Shown here: one piece after another, positions 46,101 to 55,787 of the stretch | Layout: the number at the start of each line of letters is the position of its first letter | Position numbering within the stretch: the first letter of the stretch is position 1 | From: Hemileia vastatrix | Lineage: Eukaryota > Basidiomycota > Pucciniomycetes > Pucciniales > Zaghouaniaceae | Direction of reading: 5' to 3' | Assembly (NCBI GenBank): GCA_030280995.1 | Contig: JASXTE010000001.1 | Coordinates: 29,048,606-29,112,605, forward strand | Length of the DNA: 64,000 nt | The notes under the pieces: model-generated | The model's database searches: none | Told to the model about the DNA's origin: nothing | The model's input: the letters and a program-made list of their open reading frames with translations, nothing else | Program-made: the position numbers and the translations under genes

Positions 46101-48981
46101 CCTGCTTCACCAATGAAGAGGAAAGACATAGAGGATAATATTAAGATGTTATTAAAGATGAAAATTCTTGAGAAGGTTGAAACTACACCAAAATATTGTG
46201 TAATATCACCAGTGCTGATTTCTTATGAACAAGATAAAGCAAGACTGTGCGGTGATTATAGAGCATTAAATACATTTACAGTAGATGATATTTATCCCTT
46301 GCCAAGGATTGCCTCTATACATGCTACCCTTAAAGGTGCTAAATATATAAGTTGCCTAGATGGAAATAAAGGGTACCATCAAATTCCTGTTGAAAAGAAT
46401 TCACAGAACTTTTTGTTGATAACAACACACATGGGAATTTATAAGTATGTCAGAATGCCATTTGGACCAAAAAATGCTCCATCAGTATTTCAAAAGTTAA
46501 TGGATATAACATTCCATAATGAAATGATTGAGGGATGGTTAATGGTATAAATTGATGACATCATAGTGTTCTCTAAAACTTTTGATGAACACTTAATCCA
46601 TTTAAGGAAAGTATTTCAAAAAATGGATGAAATAAAAATGACCCTTGCATTGAAAAAATGTAAATTTGGGTTTGAATCTTTAAAAGTGCTTGGTCATATT
46701 GTATCTGGCTTACAAATATGTGTAGACCAAAATAAAGTGGCTGCAATAAAAAACATTGGCATTCCTCAAAATGTGAAGGATGTACAATCTTTTCTTGGAA
46801 TGTGTGGTTATTATAGACAATATATAAAAAACTACCAATCAATTGCTGCACCACTGACCACACTGATAAAGAAATCAGAAGCTTTCATTTGGAATAATGA
46901 AAGACAACAAGCTTTTAATAAGTTGAAAGAATGTTTAATGACAGCTCCTATCTTGGGATTACCAGATTTCCAATTACCTTTTGTATTATATACAGATGCA
47001 AGTTTTATTGGACTGGGTGCTGCTTTGCATCAAAAACAACTTATTGAAGGTAAAATGTCAGAAGTAGTAATCTGCTATATTTCACGTACTCTGAGAAGTG
47101 GTGAATTGAAATATGGTGCTACTCAACTTGAATGTTTGGCAGTAGTATGGGCTCTTGAAAAGCTACATTATTACCTTGAAGACCAAAAATTTTAGTTAAT
47201 AACTGACTGTAGTGCAGTTAAGTCACTCTTAAACATGAAAACTCCTAATAGACACATGTTTAGATGGCAATTAGCTGTACAAGAATACAGAAGACGGATG
47301 ACTATTACACATAGAGCAGGAACCTTGCACTCTAATGTAGATCTGTTATCTAGAGTACCTCTGCCTAATAATGATGATAATCCTGCTTATGTTCCTGAAT
47401 CAGAGATTATTAACATTTATGGCATTTATATTGTAGATCTGGAGGATGAATTTATGCAATCAATTCTTGATAATTATAATTCAGATCCTGACTTAAGTAA
47501 ATTAACTACAATATTAAATGATCCATCTAATGCTTCAATGAATGTTTTAATAAAAACATTACCAAATAAGTATAAAGAGGCATTAGAGAAAGGAAAATTT
47601 TCCATTGAGGATGGTTATATATTACAGGAAAAAATTAAGTAATGTAATTGTAATTCCCCCTTCAATGAAGGAGTTAATGTTAAGTATATGTCATGATGAT
47701 ATATTAGCAGGTCATTTTGACTACCATAAAACATTAACCAGAGTAAAAAACACAGCTTGGTGGATTAACATGTCTGAGGATGTTCAGAAATATGTTGAAA
47801 CATGTGATTCTTGTCAAAAATCTAAAAGATTAACAGGAAAAAGATCTGGTTTATTACAACAAATTGAGCAACCAAAAGCTCCGTGGGAAATCATTAACAT
47901 GGACTTTGTAACAGGTTTGCCAATAGCAGGGCATAAGAGTTATAACTCCTGCTGGGTAATTGTAGATAGATTTACAAAGATGTGTAAATTTATTCCTACC
48001 CACAAAGAGGTTTCTGCAAAGGACTTAGCTTTTTTATGGTGGACACAAATGTTAAATACAGCAGGTTTCCCCAAAGCAATAGTTTCTGACAGAGATCCTA
48101 AATTTACTTCTGAGTTCTGGACGTCACTTATGGATGTTTCAGGGTGTCAATTAAAACTTTCTACAGCACACCATCCACAAACTGATGGGCTAGCAGAAAG
48201 AATGATACAAACCTTAGAAGATATGATAAGAAGATACTGTGCTTTTGGTCTTAATTTTAAAGACAATGACAAATTCACGCATGATTGGGTAACCCTTATC
48301 CCAGGTTTAGAATTTGCATACAATAGTACAGTACATTCTGTCACTGGCAAAAAGCCATTTGAGTTATGGTTGGGTTATGTACCTAATACCCCTTCTAAAA
48401 CTCTTAATAAGTTACCTAGATTGGATATTCATCCAGGTACTAAATCTTTTCTTCAGATGCAGGAACTATGCAGAAAACATGCTCAAGAATGTATAAATAA
48501 GGCTTTTGAGTATGAAAAGAAAAGATGGGATAAAGCCCATAAAGAACAAATGTTCAAAGAGGGTGATGAAGTCCTTATTTCAACGCTACATTTCAATTTA
48601 AATGGTAATGTTAAATTGAAGGATCCATTCATTGGACCATTTGTAGTTAAAAAGATGGTTGGTAATAATGCTGTTGAGGTTATTCTATATGCACCTTATG
48701 ATAGAAAACATCCAGTATTTCCTATTTCTCTTATAAAACCATACCATTCTAATGATACTGCTCTCTTTCCAAGAAGATCAGGAAGGCATAAACAGCAACC
48801 TGAAGAAATAGTGGAAAAAGCAGAAATTGAAAAGATACTTAAAAAGAGACACCTTACTAAAGAAAAGGGAGTTGAGTATCTATTAAGATTTAAAAATAAA
48901 TCAAGTGAATATGACCAGTGGATTCCAGAAAATGAAATCTCTGATCTTAAAAATCTCTTGAAAAAATTTAAATCTAAATAA
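43116..48981 (+). pseudogene. Fused Gag-Pol of element E
   Basis: From ATG at 43116, an uninterrupted 1144-codon frame covers Gag (coiled coil, core, knuckle CYKCNKPWVKGHKC at about residues 679-692), protease (VLDTGAAGSVVS near residue 790) and most of RT. At the gag-pol boundary it has Glu where A and B have TAA. It ends at 46548-46550, where the Tyr codon of the RT YIDD box is TAA. The frame reopens at 46566-47195 (RNase H, LYTDASFIGLGAAL), stops again at 47193-47195 (Glu in A), and reopens at 47235-47642. A 2-bp deletion in GGTTTTATA near 47613 shifts the frame. 47605-48981 then holds a complete integrase (NMDFVTGLP, VSDRDPKF, HPQTDGLAERM) and chromodomain. Confidence 0.9.
43141..43662 (+). 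CDS. Conserved +1-frame ORF overlapping gag (E)
   Basis: 173 codons, same start, length and frame as in A. The motifs are DKLKWDWFHQQW (first Trp of A is Leu), AHPYKGKKRQK and IPW-stop over TTGGTAAGT. It remains open although E has lost pol. Confidence 0.6.
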   Translation: MNSLLIIPGLKLIKTFQDITMEGQQYPQPESMSIEEKDALLKKITIKKTSPPLQDQLSHLAKQVLKLEESKSLMFKEVEQLQNNCKVGFQQMNQAMAELKGGLPSQSNQQPPTQGGSTHSQEKILVDKLKWDWFHQQWTSHSCNRDPPPHLTSSAHPYKGKKRQKSGLATIPW

Positions 48982-49084
48982 TACTGTTCATTCAGTATAT
49001 GTATTATAAAAATTATTTTTTATTTTATTCTTTCATTCCTTAAGATTAATTAAAATGTCTTAACATTTTTTTTATTTTTTTTTT

Positions 49085-49096
49085 GGGGTGAGGGAG
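49085..49096 (+). promoter_or_regulatory. Polypurine tract of element E
   Basis: GGGGTGAGGGAG immediately before the 3' LTR. Confidence 0.85.
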
Positions 49097-50273
49097 TGTC
49101 AGCCTAAATATCCTTAGGACTGAGTATTTCTTATGCTTAAAATAAGATAACCTTAATTAGATTAAGCTTATATCTTAAAAATAAGGTTAAAATAATAATA
49201 TATATTATTTTATTATATATATATATAATTATTATTCTATTATATAATTTATAATAGTTTAAATAGCTTATCCATGGCCTAATAATACTTATTAAGGTGT
49301 TAATGGAGTCATAATATACTTATCTTAAGTGATATGAAGTAATTATTGACATACATAAGCTTATATGTATACATAAATCTCATATTCAGTGAAATATGCA
49401 GTATATTATGTATATTTAGGTATATAAGTGGGTTTTAGCCTCTTAATAGCCTATAACCTTTGTTTTTCTGCTTATTTTAGGTCATATGGACGAAATCAGT
49501 GGACTCACAACGCCTGCAGAAGCATAGACACCTATATCAGGTGCATACACCCAGTTTGGACAACTAAAATTACTTCCTTGGATGGTTATTCACGGATTTA
49601 TGGGTTGGAAAGATGTTTTTGGGTTAATATGGATGCTTGGGGATGTTATTGGGGGCTTGGACATTTTATTTGTTTCCTTTATATGCTTTTAGTTTCATTA
49701 AATCTCTTTTTGATCATTTATTTTACCTGTTTCTTTATGGTATCCGCTTTTATCTGGGTTTTCTATTTATGGTATGACTCTGTGTTATTATTAATAGTGA
49801 TGGAGGGTCCTTACTGGAGGTCTGGGTGTTGAAACTGCTTGAAGTGGACGCCATGGGGAGGTGATGGGCCCTCACAGTGCTGTAATTGCCGGGGATAGCA
49901 GTGACATCATCTGGATTGAAGGTCTGTGCACTCCAGTGGATTTGGGTATAAGTAAGGAGGGATTTTGACGGTTTATTATCATCATTCAATTACTACACTT
50001 CAAACAAACACTACACTACAATTATTCACATTCAGAAATATATTATAAAGCCCTTATAAATTGATATTATCTTTATAAAAGCTATAACTATATTTTATTC
50101 TTCTATTTTCCACCACTAGCACGCATTTAAATCCAAGTATTGTGAGTTTAATTTGAGTATAACTATTCTATTAGTCTTCCCCTGAGGTTTAATCACTAAA
50201 TCATTTATTAATAAGTAGTAGGACCATAAAATAACACTATTATATCATACTTATATACTAGACTGTACTGACA
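49097..50273 (+). repeat. 3' LTR of element E
   Basis: 1177 bp, appears identical to 41426-42602. Confidence 0.95.
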
Positions 50274-50278
50274 GAAAG
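50274..50278. repeat. Target site duplication of E, right copy (GAAAG)
   Basis: Matches 41421-41425. Confidence 0.95.
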
Positions 50279-50921
50279 GGATGAAACTTCCCCTGTGCCT
50301 TCTTTCTTCTGCCTCCCTGTAAGGATGGGAATGAGAATATGGATGGTAGCTTGGTGTACTGAATGGGCCAGGGTGTTGAGCTGTTGGTTGCTGAATATTC
50401 TGTTGGTAATAATTAATCAAGCAATCCTATTTTCACTGCTCCACCTGCATAATGTTTTAATTTTGAGTGAAGGAGCTGGGTGCCTGATAAGGCTGGGGTT
50501 GAGGCTGAGGCTGAGACTGAAACTAAGAGGCTTGGAAAGGAGAAGTTTGAACCTGTTTGTGATTTAATAACTCCTGCATCTGTTTCCAGAGTGTCTCTAC
50601 TCTTGCCTTGTATTTCATACGTTCTGCCTTCAGTTTTTTATGTGACTGGAAAGGTTGTTTATTTCTTGAGTCAGAGGTATCTTTTTTATTTTTATACCCT
50701 TTAGTGGATTTTCCTGATTTATCTGAGGTTTTGCTTATTTCAGAGGTGTTTGGTGAGGGAGGCTTGCCATTTCTCCTTCCATTTCCGCATCATGAATATT
50801 TTTTGTCAGCTGAATAATTTTTGTAAGTTAATTTAGAAGAACCTACAGATTCAGTGTCAAAATCGACTTCAATTTCATCCACATGTAAGTTATCCATGCT
50901 TTTAGCCAAAATACTGGACAT
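50274..50921 (-). pseudogene. Gag N-terminus of element D with +1-frame motifs
   Basis: The ATG at 50921 opens MSSILAKSMDNLHVDEIEVD. In the +1 frame further down the text reads GIKIKKIPLTQEINNLSSHI, matching the +1 ORF of C (FRIKKIPLTQ). A 1-bp deletion relative to C then merges the two frames, and KYKARVETLWKQMQ, a decayed Trp cluster (two Trp positions are stops) and SHSHPYREAEERR follow. The text runs up to the E insertion, directly before CCATGGTAAGT (41420-41410 on the minus strand). It shows that the overlapping frame existed in the ancestor of D too. Confidence 0.65.
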
Positions 50922-51558
50922 AAAAACTGTGAAAAAAGAATCAAAATGATTTTAATGATTCAAATTAGTATTTTCAAAATAAAATATAATCAAATGATTT
51001 TTTAACAAAAACAAAAAAATTTATATTTTTATTCAAAAATCAATTAATTAACAAAAAATATAATACAAAATATATGTAATTACAATTCTTTATTAAGAAA
51101 TACAAAAATTATAATGGGACCAACCAAAAAAGGTTTAATAAGTCAACCAAAAATAATTAATACCAAAAAATTATTTTTTCAATATTGGAACCAAGCACTG
51201 AGTACTATTATGGTCAACCAATAAATCAAAAAATATTTTAATAAAAATTAATATAAAAATTTATTAATCTTCTAGGACTAAGATTATAACTCTATTATGG
51301 CCAACTAAGAATAAAAAAATAATAAAAATTTGAGCACTTACACTCAGTGATTCAGCAATTAAGCCACAATCACTTTTATTGTAATAAAAATCCAATAAGA
51401 TAAGTGGGAGGTGCAAAGGTTAACTTACTATGGTGATCAAGAAATAAATTCAAAAGTATATATTATTTAATATATTATAAACCTAAAAGTTTGAACCCAA
51501 GTTTAAAACACAGCCACAACAAAAATTTGCTTTTTTGAGTTAGGTGGTCTGTGCACAA
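50922..51558 (-). other. 5' leader of element D
   Basis: Untranslated stretch between the 5' LTR and gag. It contains two ATGGTCAACCA or ATGGCCAACTA blocks and CTAGGACTAAG, related to the tandem repeats in the leader of C. The primer site just inside 51559 (TTGTGCACAGACC on the minus strand) has no TGG and could not be assigned to a tRNA. Confidence 0.6.
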
Positions 51559-51591
51559 TGTCATTTGTCGCAAGTAGGCGTTGTAGAGAGT
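51559..51591 (-). repeat. Inner end of D 5' LTR
   Basis: Plus strand TGTCATTTGTCGCAAG, i.e. an LTR ending ...AATGACA on the minus strand. It is cut by F after 33 bp; the rest lies at 63041 onward. Confidence 0.6.
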
Positions 51592-52698
51592 TCTAAAGTA
51601 CTAAGCAGTAGACACAATGCGAGATGGGTTGGTTCTTCTTTTTGATTTCTAAAAATAAACGCCTGCCACTCTTATTTTTAAAGGCAGCACAATAATGTTT
51701 AACACCAATATGTGATTAGAAAATTTATAAGTTGAGAACTGAGTTTTTAAAAGATCCAAAAAAAACAAGTATTACTATCCAGATATTTCTATTCTTAACA
51801 AGCGCTAATATCCACAGCTACTCCCTCTTGAAGCGCTCTCTTTGAATATGCCTTATTATAGCAATAAAATAACTCTAACAATAGTTAATCCTTTGAATCT
51901 ATATACTCTCAAACAATTGATTGCAGAAAATTCTAATATCTTTGACTTCACAATTATTAACTACTTTTATGTTAACTAACTATTTGTCCAATCCTCCTCT
52001 CTCTATTACTAGATGTAATACCCTCTTTATATTTTTCCAGCACTCTAAACACAGTTCCCAAGTGGATCTCCAGTGCTGACTCTAGCGCTACATTAGTATA
52101 ACAGTAACTAATCTATTAGTAGACCACGTACACTGCTTTTAACAACTACAGGGACTAAAACATACACTATCCTTACTAACACTAGTATTAACTTGTCTCA
52201 CTCATGCTTGACACCTTGACATGCATGCCCGTGAATTTACCTTTGTTTTTTTCAGCGCTACTTCCAAGTTTGACTCCTTCTAACGCTGATCCTAGTCACT
52301 TTGATTTTCAACTAGTTAACCTCCTACATCACCTGTTTCAGTAAGCTACCACACTAGCCACAGTGCAGTATAATTCGCACTTGAGCCTTTCCTTAAGCCC
52401 TAATGCCTTCCTTAGTGCGTAATACACAATTATTGGAAAATACAAGTCCATATTTTTCAGCGCTTGCAGTCCTAAATCAATAACACACAATTCCCCATTA
52501 TGCGGCGCATCCTGCTGAAAAATCCGAGCGCACAGACCCTGAATCTTCTTCCGCACTTCTATTTTCCTTTGTCCTTGAAACACACAAACACGCATTATAG
52601 TTTAGCACTTCCTACTGCGCTATGAATCCCCTTTGTTCTTCCTGGACTATGCAAGCTTATTGGTCCAAAATCAAACTACCTGCAAGGTGCGTACCACA
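51592..52698 (-). repeat. 3' LTR of element F
   Basis: Minus strand TGTGGTAC...CTCTACA, about 1107 bp. It aligns along its whole length with 61922-63040, with scattered substitutions and small indels, so F is not recent. It contains many AGCGC or GCGCT motifs. Confidence 0.85.
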
Positions 52699-52711
52699 TC
52701 CTCTCTCTACT
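52699..52711 (-). promoter_or_regulatory. Polypurine tract of element F
   Basis: Minus strand AGTAGAGAGAGGA directly before the TGTGG start of the 3' LTR, as required for plus-strand priming. Confidence 0.7.
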
Positions 52712-52731
52712 CGTGACTGTCCCCAGGAGCC

Positions 52732-52739
52732 TATAAATA
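52732..52739 (+). promoter_or_regulatory. TATA box of antisense gene 1
   Basis: TATAAATA lies 79 bp upstream of the ATG at 52818 and only 33 bp inside the LTR boundary. The following stretch is pyrimidine-rich, as in many fungal promoters. This would allow transcription opposite to gag-pol. Confidence 0.55.
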
Positions 52740-52817
52740 TCCTGTGTCTTTCAGCTTCTTCTTCCATCTTCTCTTATTTATTACCATCCTCTTTTCTTTG
52801 TAATTTTTTTCTTATCA

Positions 52818-53852
52818 ATGAATACTAGAAATAATACCATTAATACCAAAAATACCGCCAACGTCATGGACGCTATCTGGCAGTTTGTGCGAACCAAGCC
52901 TGCTGCTGCTCCACCTGCGACACCAGTTACTAAGCTGATGGGTAGGACAAGATGCACCTGCTGCATTGAGAATGGCATAAATCCCATTCATTTCTCAAAA
53001 TCCCGCCGTGGCAATGTGTTCTTTACTGTAAGTCTTTTTTCTTCTTTTTTTTCCCTTCCTTTCTCCTTATTACTAATCTTCTATTTTTTTCTTTCTTATT
53101 CATGCGATTACTGTAAACAACGCACAAAGAAATGTAGTTACAATGGGCCGCCCACTGTTGCGGGCCTGGATCCCAATGCTTCAACCTTGAATATGATGAG
53201 TCAGTTTGCCATCAAGCGCCCTGCGCCTACATCTTCAACTCCACTCAGAAAACAACAATCCAAGGTTAATCACTGCGCACCTACACCTAGTAGTGTTGCC
53301 TCCGTTCCAAATTCTCTCTTTTCAGAGGAGAGTAAAGTAAGTTCTCTTTATTTTTTCTTTAAACGCTAATATAAGCTCTTTTCTCTCTTAGAATGCGCCA
53401 GCCACTCCTTACGCTGAATTGCCTCCGCTGCCTAAAGCTCCCATTTTCCTTCCTGCCTTGGAAGAAGATCCCATCTGGGATACCAATCCAATTCCTGAGT
53501 GCACCCCGTGCTCACCAACTCCTGACTGTACTACCCTTCAACCAGTCTTTGACGCTATCATCCCGGATGATTGGCCAGCCAACATCCCCCCTGACAACAA
53601 CGAAGAAGAGCCCGCCATGGCTCGAAACTGGGAATTTGCAGAGCACTTGCCTGCACACCATACAATGAAACCATGTGTCGTATGAACAATATGATAGTTG
53701 CTGTCAAAAAATTTCTCAAGGCGGTCCTGGTCTATACTTGCGCCGAGTATGACAAAAGAAAACAGCTAGTCACCACCTTGCAGCAAAACATGCAAGAGGC
53801 TGTTTACAACTGGGCCTTCTGTGTCCCTATCTACAATGACGCAGAATACTAA
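52818..53852 (+). pseudogene. Antisense accessory gene 1 of F, cysteine-cluster protein
   Basis: Starts MNTRNNTINTKNTANVMDAI. A Cys cluster follows: CTCCIENG, about 20 residues, then CDYCKQRTKKC, recalling fungal CxxC...CxxCxxxxxxC metal-binding modules. A T-rich 75-bp insert (53028-53102) with GTAAGT and TTACTAATC looks like an intron, but no AG acceptor is visible. A second intron at 53337-53391 (GTAAGT...TTAG, 55 bp) joins SEESK to NAPATPYAELPPLP in frame. The C-terminal part is Pro/acidic-rich, with DDWPANIPPD. A 2-bp duplication near 53674 breaks the frame before MIVAVKKFLKAV and the end IYNDAEY at 53852. AATAAA follows at 53912. Function is unknown. Confidence 0.6.
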
Positions 53853-54369
53853 AAATCATTGTTATATATTCCTTAAAAAATTGTATATAGTTTTGTAAAA
53901 AATGTAATAATAATAAATTTTTCTCCTTAATTCTGCTTGACCCTAAGTACCTTGTGAGAACCCAACATCTGCAAGATGAGTTTCCCCCAGAAAAAAATAT
54001 CATCCTTTTTTCAAACAGCGCACCATACTACTAAGTGCTGATGAAAAGTGAAATGATAAACACAAAATAAATCTGAGATCGGCGCTACTCCCTATAGCAG
54101 CAAATACATCCCCTGCGTCACATATGCATGCGTTCACTTGAAATTTTCAGATCTTTGCAGAGTATGACTTTCTCTTGACTGTGACAGATTCACCTTTCCT
54201 TAGGTCCCTCATTTTTATTTTTCTTCTTTGATGAAGATTCTTCACATCCATCTTAGTAACCAATTGAGCGCTCCTGTCAGTTATTGCACAACTGATGTCT
54301 CTTCCATAATTCCATTATTAACCTATAATTATCCCATCTAATAACCCAGATTCACTTCATCCAAAAATC
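53853..54369. other. Spacer between the two antisense genes
   Basis: Contains the probable poly(A) signal AATAAA of gene 1 (53912-53917) and presumably the upstream region of gene 2. No frame was recognised. Confidence 0.5.
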
Positions 54370-55174
54370 ATGACTAAATATTGCAGAGTTCCCAAAGATC
54401 AAGCGTTCTCATTTTGTAAATGCCGCAACTTTCATTGTATATTTTCTAGACCTCTGGGTTATGCCTTCTTTAGACCTGCCTGTGACAACTGCTAAAGATA
54501 CCACAAAACTTGCAATATCTCTCTGAACCATAATACTCCTCAGCCTACTGGCTATATTGGCTTTCCTCCTAGTTCCACCAGTAGCGCCCCCATAATTACA
54601 ACTACTAGTCCCGCTAGAACCAATTCTTCTGCCAATACAACATTCCTTATGAGTGGCCATTTCTTCCTAAATTTCCCAGGCACAAAATATCTATCCAGCC
54701 TAGCAGTGCGCCTTCTTCCACTCTGAGCTATAATGCTCCCATGCACTCAGGCTCCACTACAGCTGCTCCTGAGGCAATTACCATTTCTTCGCCATCAGCG
54801 CGCACACAAAACTTATTAGCAAGTAAGTACCCTTTATTATACTTACACTTCCTTTACCTGCTGACTCTTTTTCAGGCTTCAATGAATCCATCTCTCTGGG
54901 TTGGGTTCCTATTCCTTTACCTTTTGTCCATTCCATGCGAATGTTTTCCAGACTTTGTCTTATATATGATGCTATGTCTCTATCCTATTATAACACACCA
55001 GATTTTTCTGAAGCTGAACTTGAAGCTTGCTACAACCATATAGAAGTTATAGGTCAACTAATGAAAGAAATCAGTTCATCAACTATTCTTGGATTCCCTG
55101 CCGATCATCGTCATTTTTTCATGCCTGAAGACTGGAAAGGATACCCTAATAGCTTTCACCCCAATACTGAATAG
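54370..55174 (+). pseudogene. Antisense accessory gene 2 of F, paralogue-like
   Basis: Starts MTKYCRVPKDQAFSFCKCRN. The Cys pattern FCKCRNFHC ... ACDNC ... KTC repeats the layout of gene 1 (CTCC ... CDYC ... KKC), with a stop after ACDNC. A Ser/Thr/Pro-rich linker contains a frame change near 54690. An intron at 54823-54875 (GTAAGT...TTTTTCAG, 53 bp) joins NLLA to FNESISLGWVPIP in frame. The C-terminus has EAELEACYNHIEVIGQLMKE and FMPEDWKGYPNSFHPNTE. The clean intron shows this strand was once expressed. It is now dead. Confidence 0.55.
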
Positions 55175-55787
55175 TCCACTAGCGCCCTCCATATGAGCCT
55201 TCTCTGTCCATTATTCCTGTCCATAGTCTTCATATATTTTTCATGCAATTCCTTTTAATAATTATTTTAGACATGGCGCTATTTTACTACACCTGTCTTC
55301 CATACTACCTGTCTTCTAAATTTAGAGCGCCTAACTTTGCTCCCTCTAATTTCTTTAAAAGACTTTAAGCCCTTAAAAATCATAAATAAACCCTTTAAAT
55401 CATAAAACTTTACCGCCTTTACTGCGATACAAAAATACACGATGTAAATAAGAATCAAACTGTAGAGAGCCCCATCTATAAGTCATTATTCCACTCCTGG
55501 TTTGTTAGCCCATTAGCTAAATTCCCATCGTCTTTTACGTCTACATGGTATGTGCCTTCTTTAATCCAATTTCCTATCTTGTCATGTCGCCTTGAACGAT
55601 GAAAATATAAGATTTCATTTTCCCCTGTGTCCTCATCTGAGAGCTTATGCCAGTTGCCTGTTCAGCCTTAGTGCACCTAACTTCCAGTTAGCGCCCTCTA
55701 TTTGTCACAACTTTGTCAAGCCTCCTGTGAGTTCTCTTATAAAAACAAAGCTTAACATCAATTGTTAGTTTAACCTCTTCCCGGAGG
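55175..55787. other. Spacer between gene 2 and the pol end of F
   Basis: No frame recognised. It must contain both transcript ends, because gene 2 and pol converge here. Confidence 0.5.

Larger units (their letters stand above)
41426..50273 (+). mobile_element. Full-length chromovirus copy E, recent
   Basis: 8848 bp, same family as A. The LTRs at 41426-42602 and 49097-50273 are both 1177 bp and show no difference on visual comparison, so insertion is recent. It lies in gag of element D with a GAAAG duplication. Despite its youth, pol has two stops and one frameshift. Confidence 0.95.
34847..51591 (-). mobile_element. Chromovirus D, decayed and multiply interrupted
   Basis: Minus-strand Ty3/Gypsy element in pieces: 3' LTR (34847-36137), pol and gag (36138-41425), [element E], gag start and leader (50274-51558), first 33 bp of the 5' LTR (51559-51591), [element F], rest of the 5' LTR (63041 to beyond the window). 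Joining across E restores the continuous gag sequence, with GAAAG duplicated. A CACTA-like MITE sits in the chromodomain region. Many stops and an RT deletion show it is long dead. Confidence 0.85.

Noticed and set aside
52338..52595. 85-codon ORF in the F LTR, matched at 62740-62937
   Set aside because: Explained by LTR duplication; the second copy is shorter and no domain is visible.
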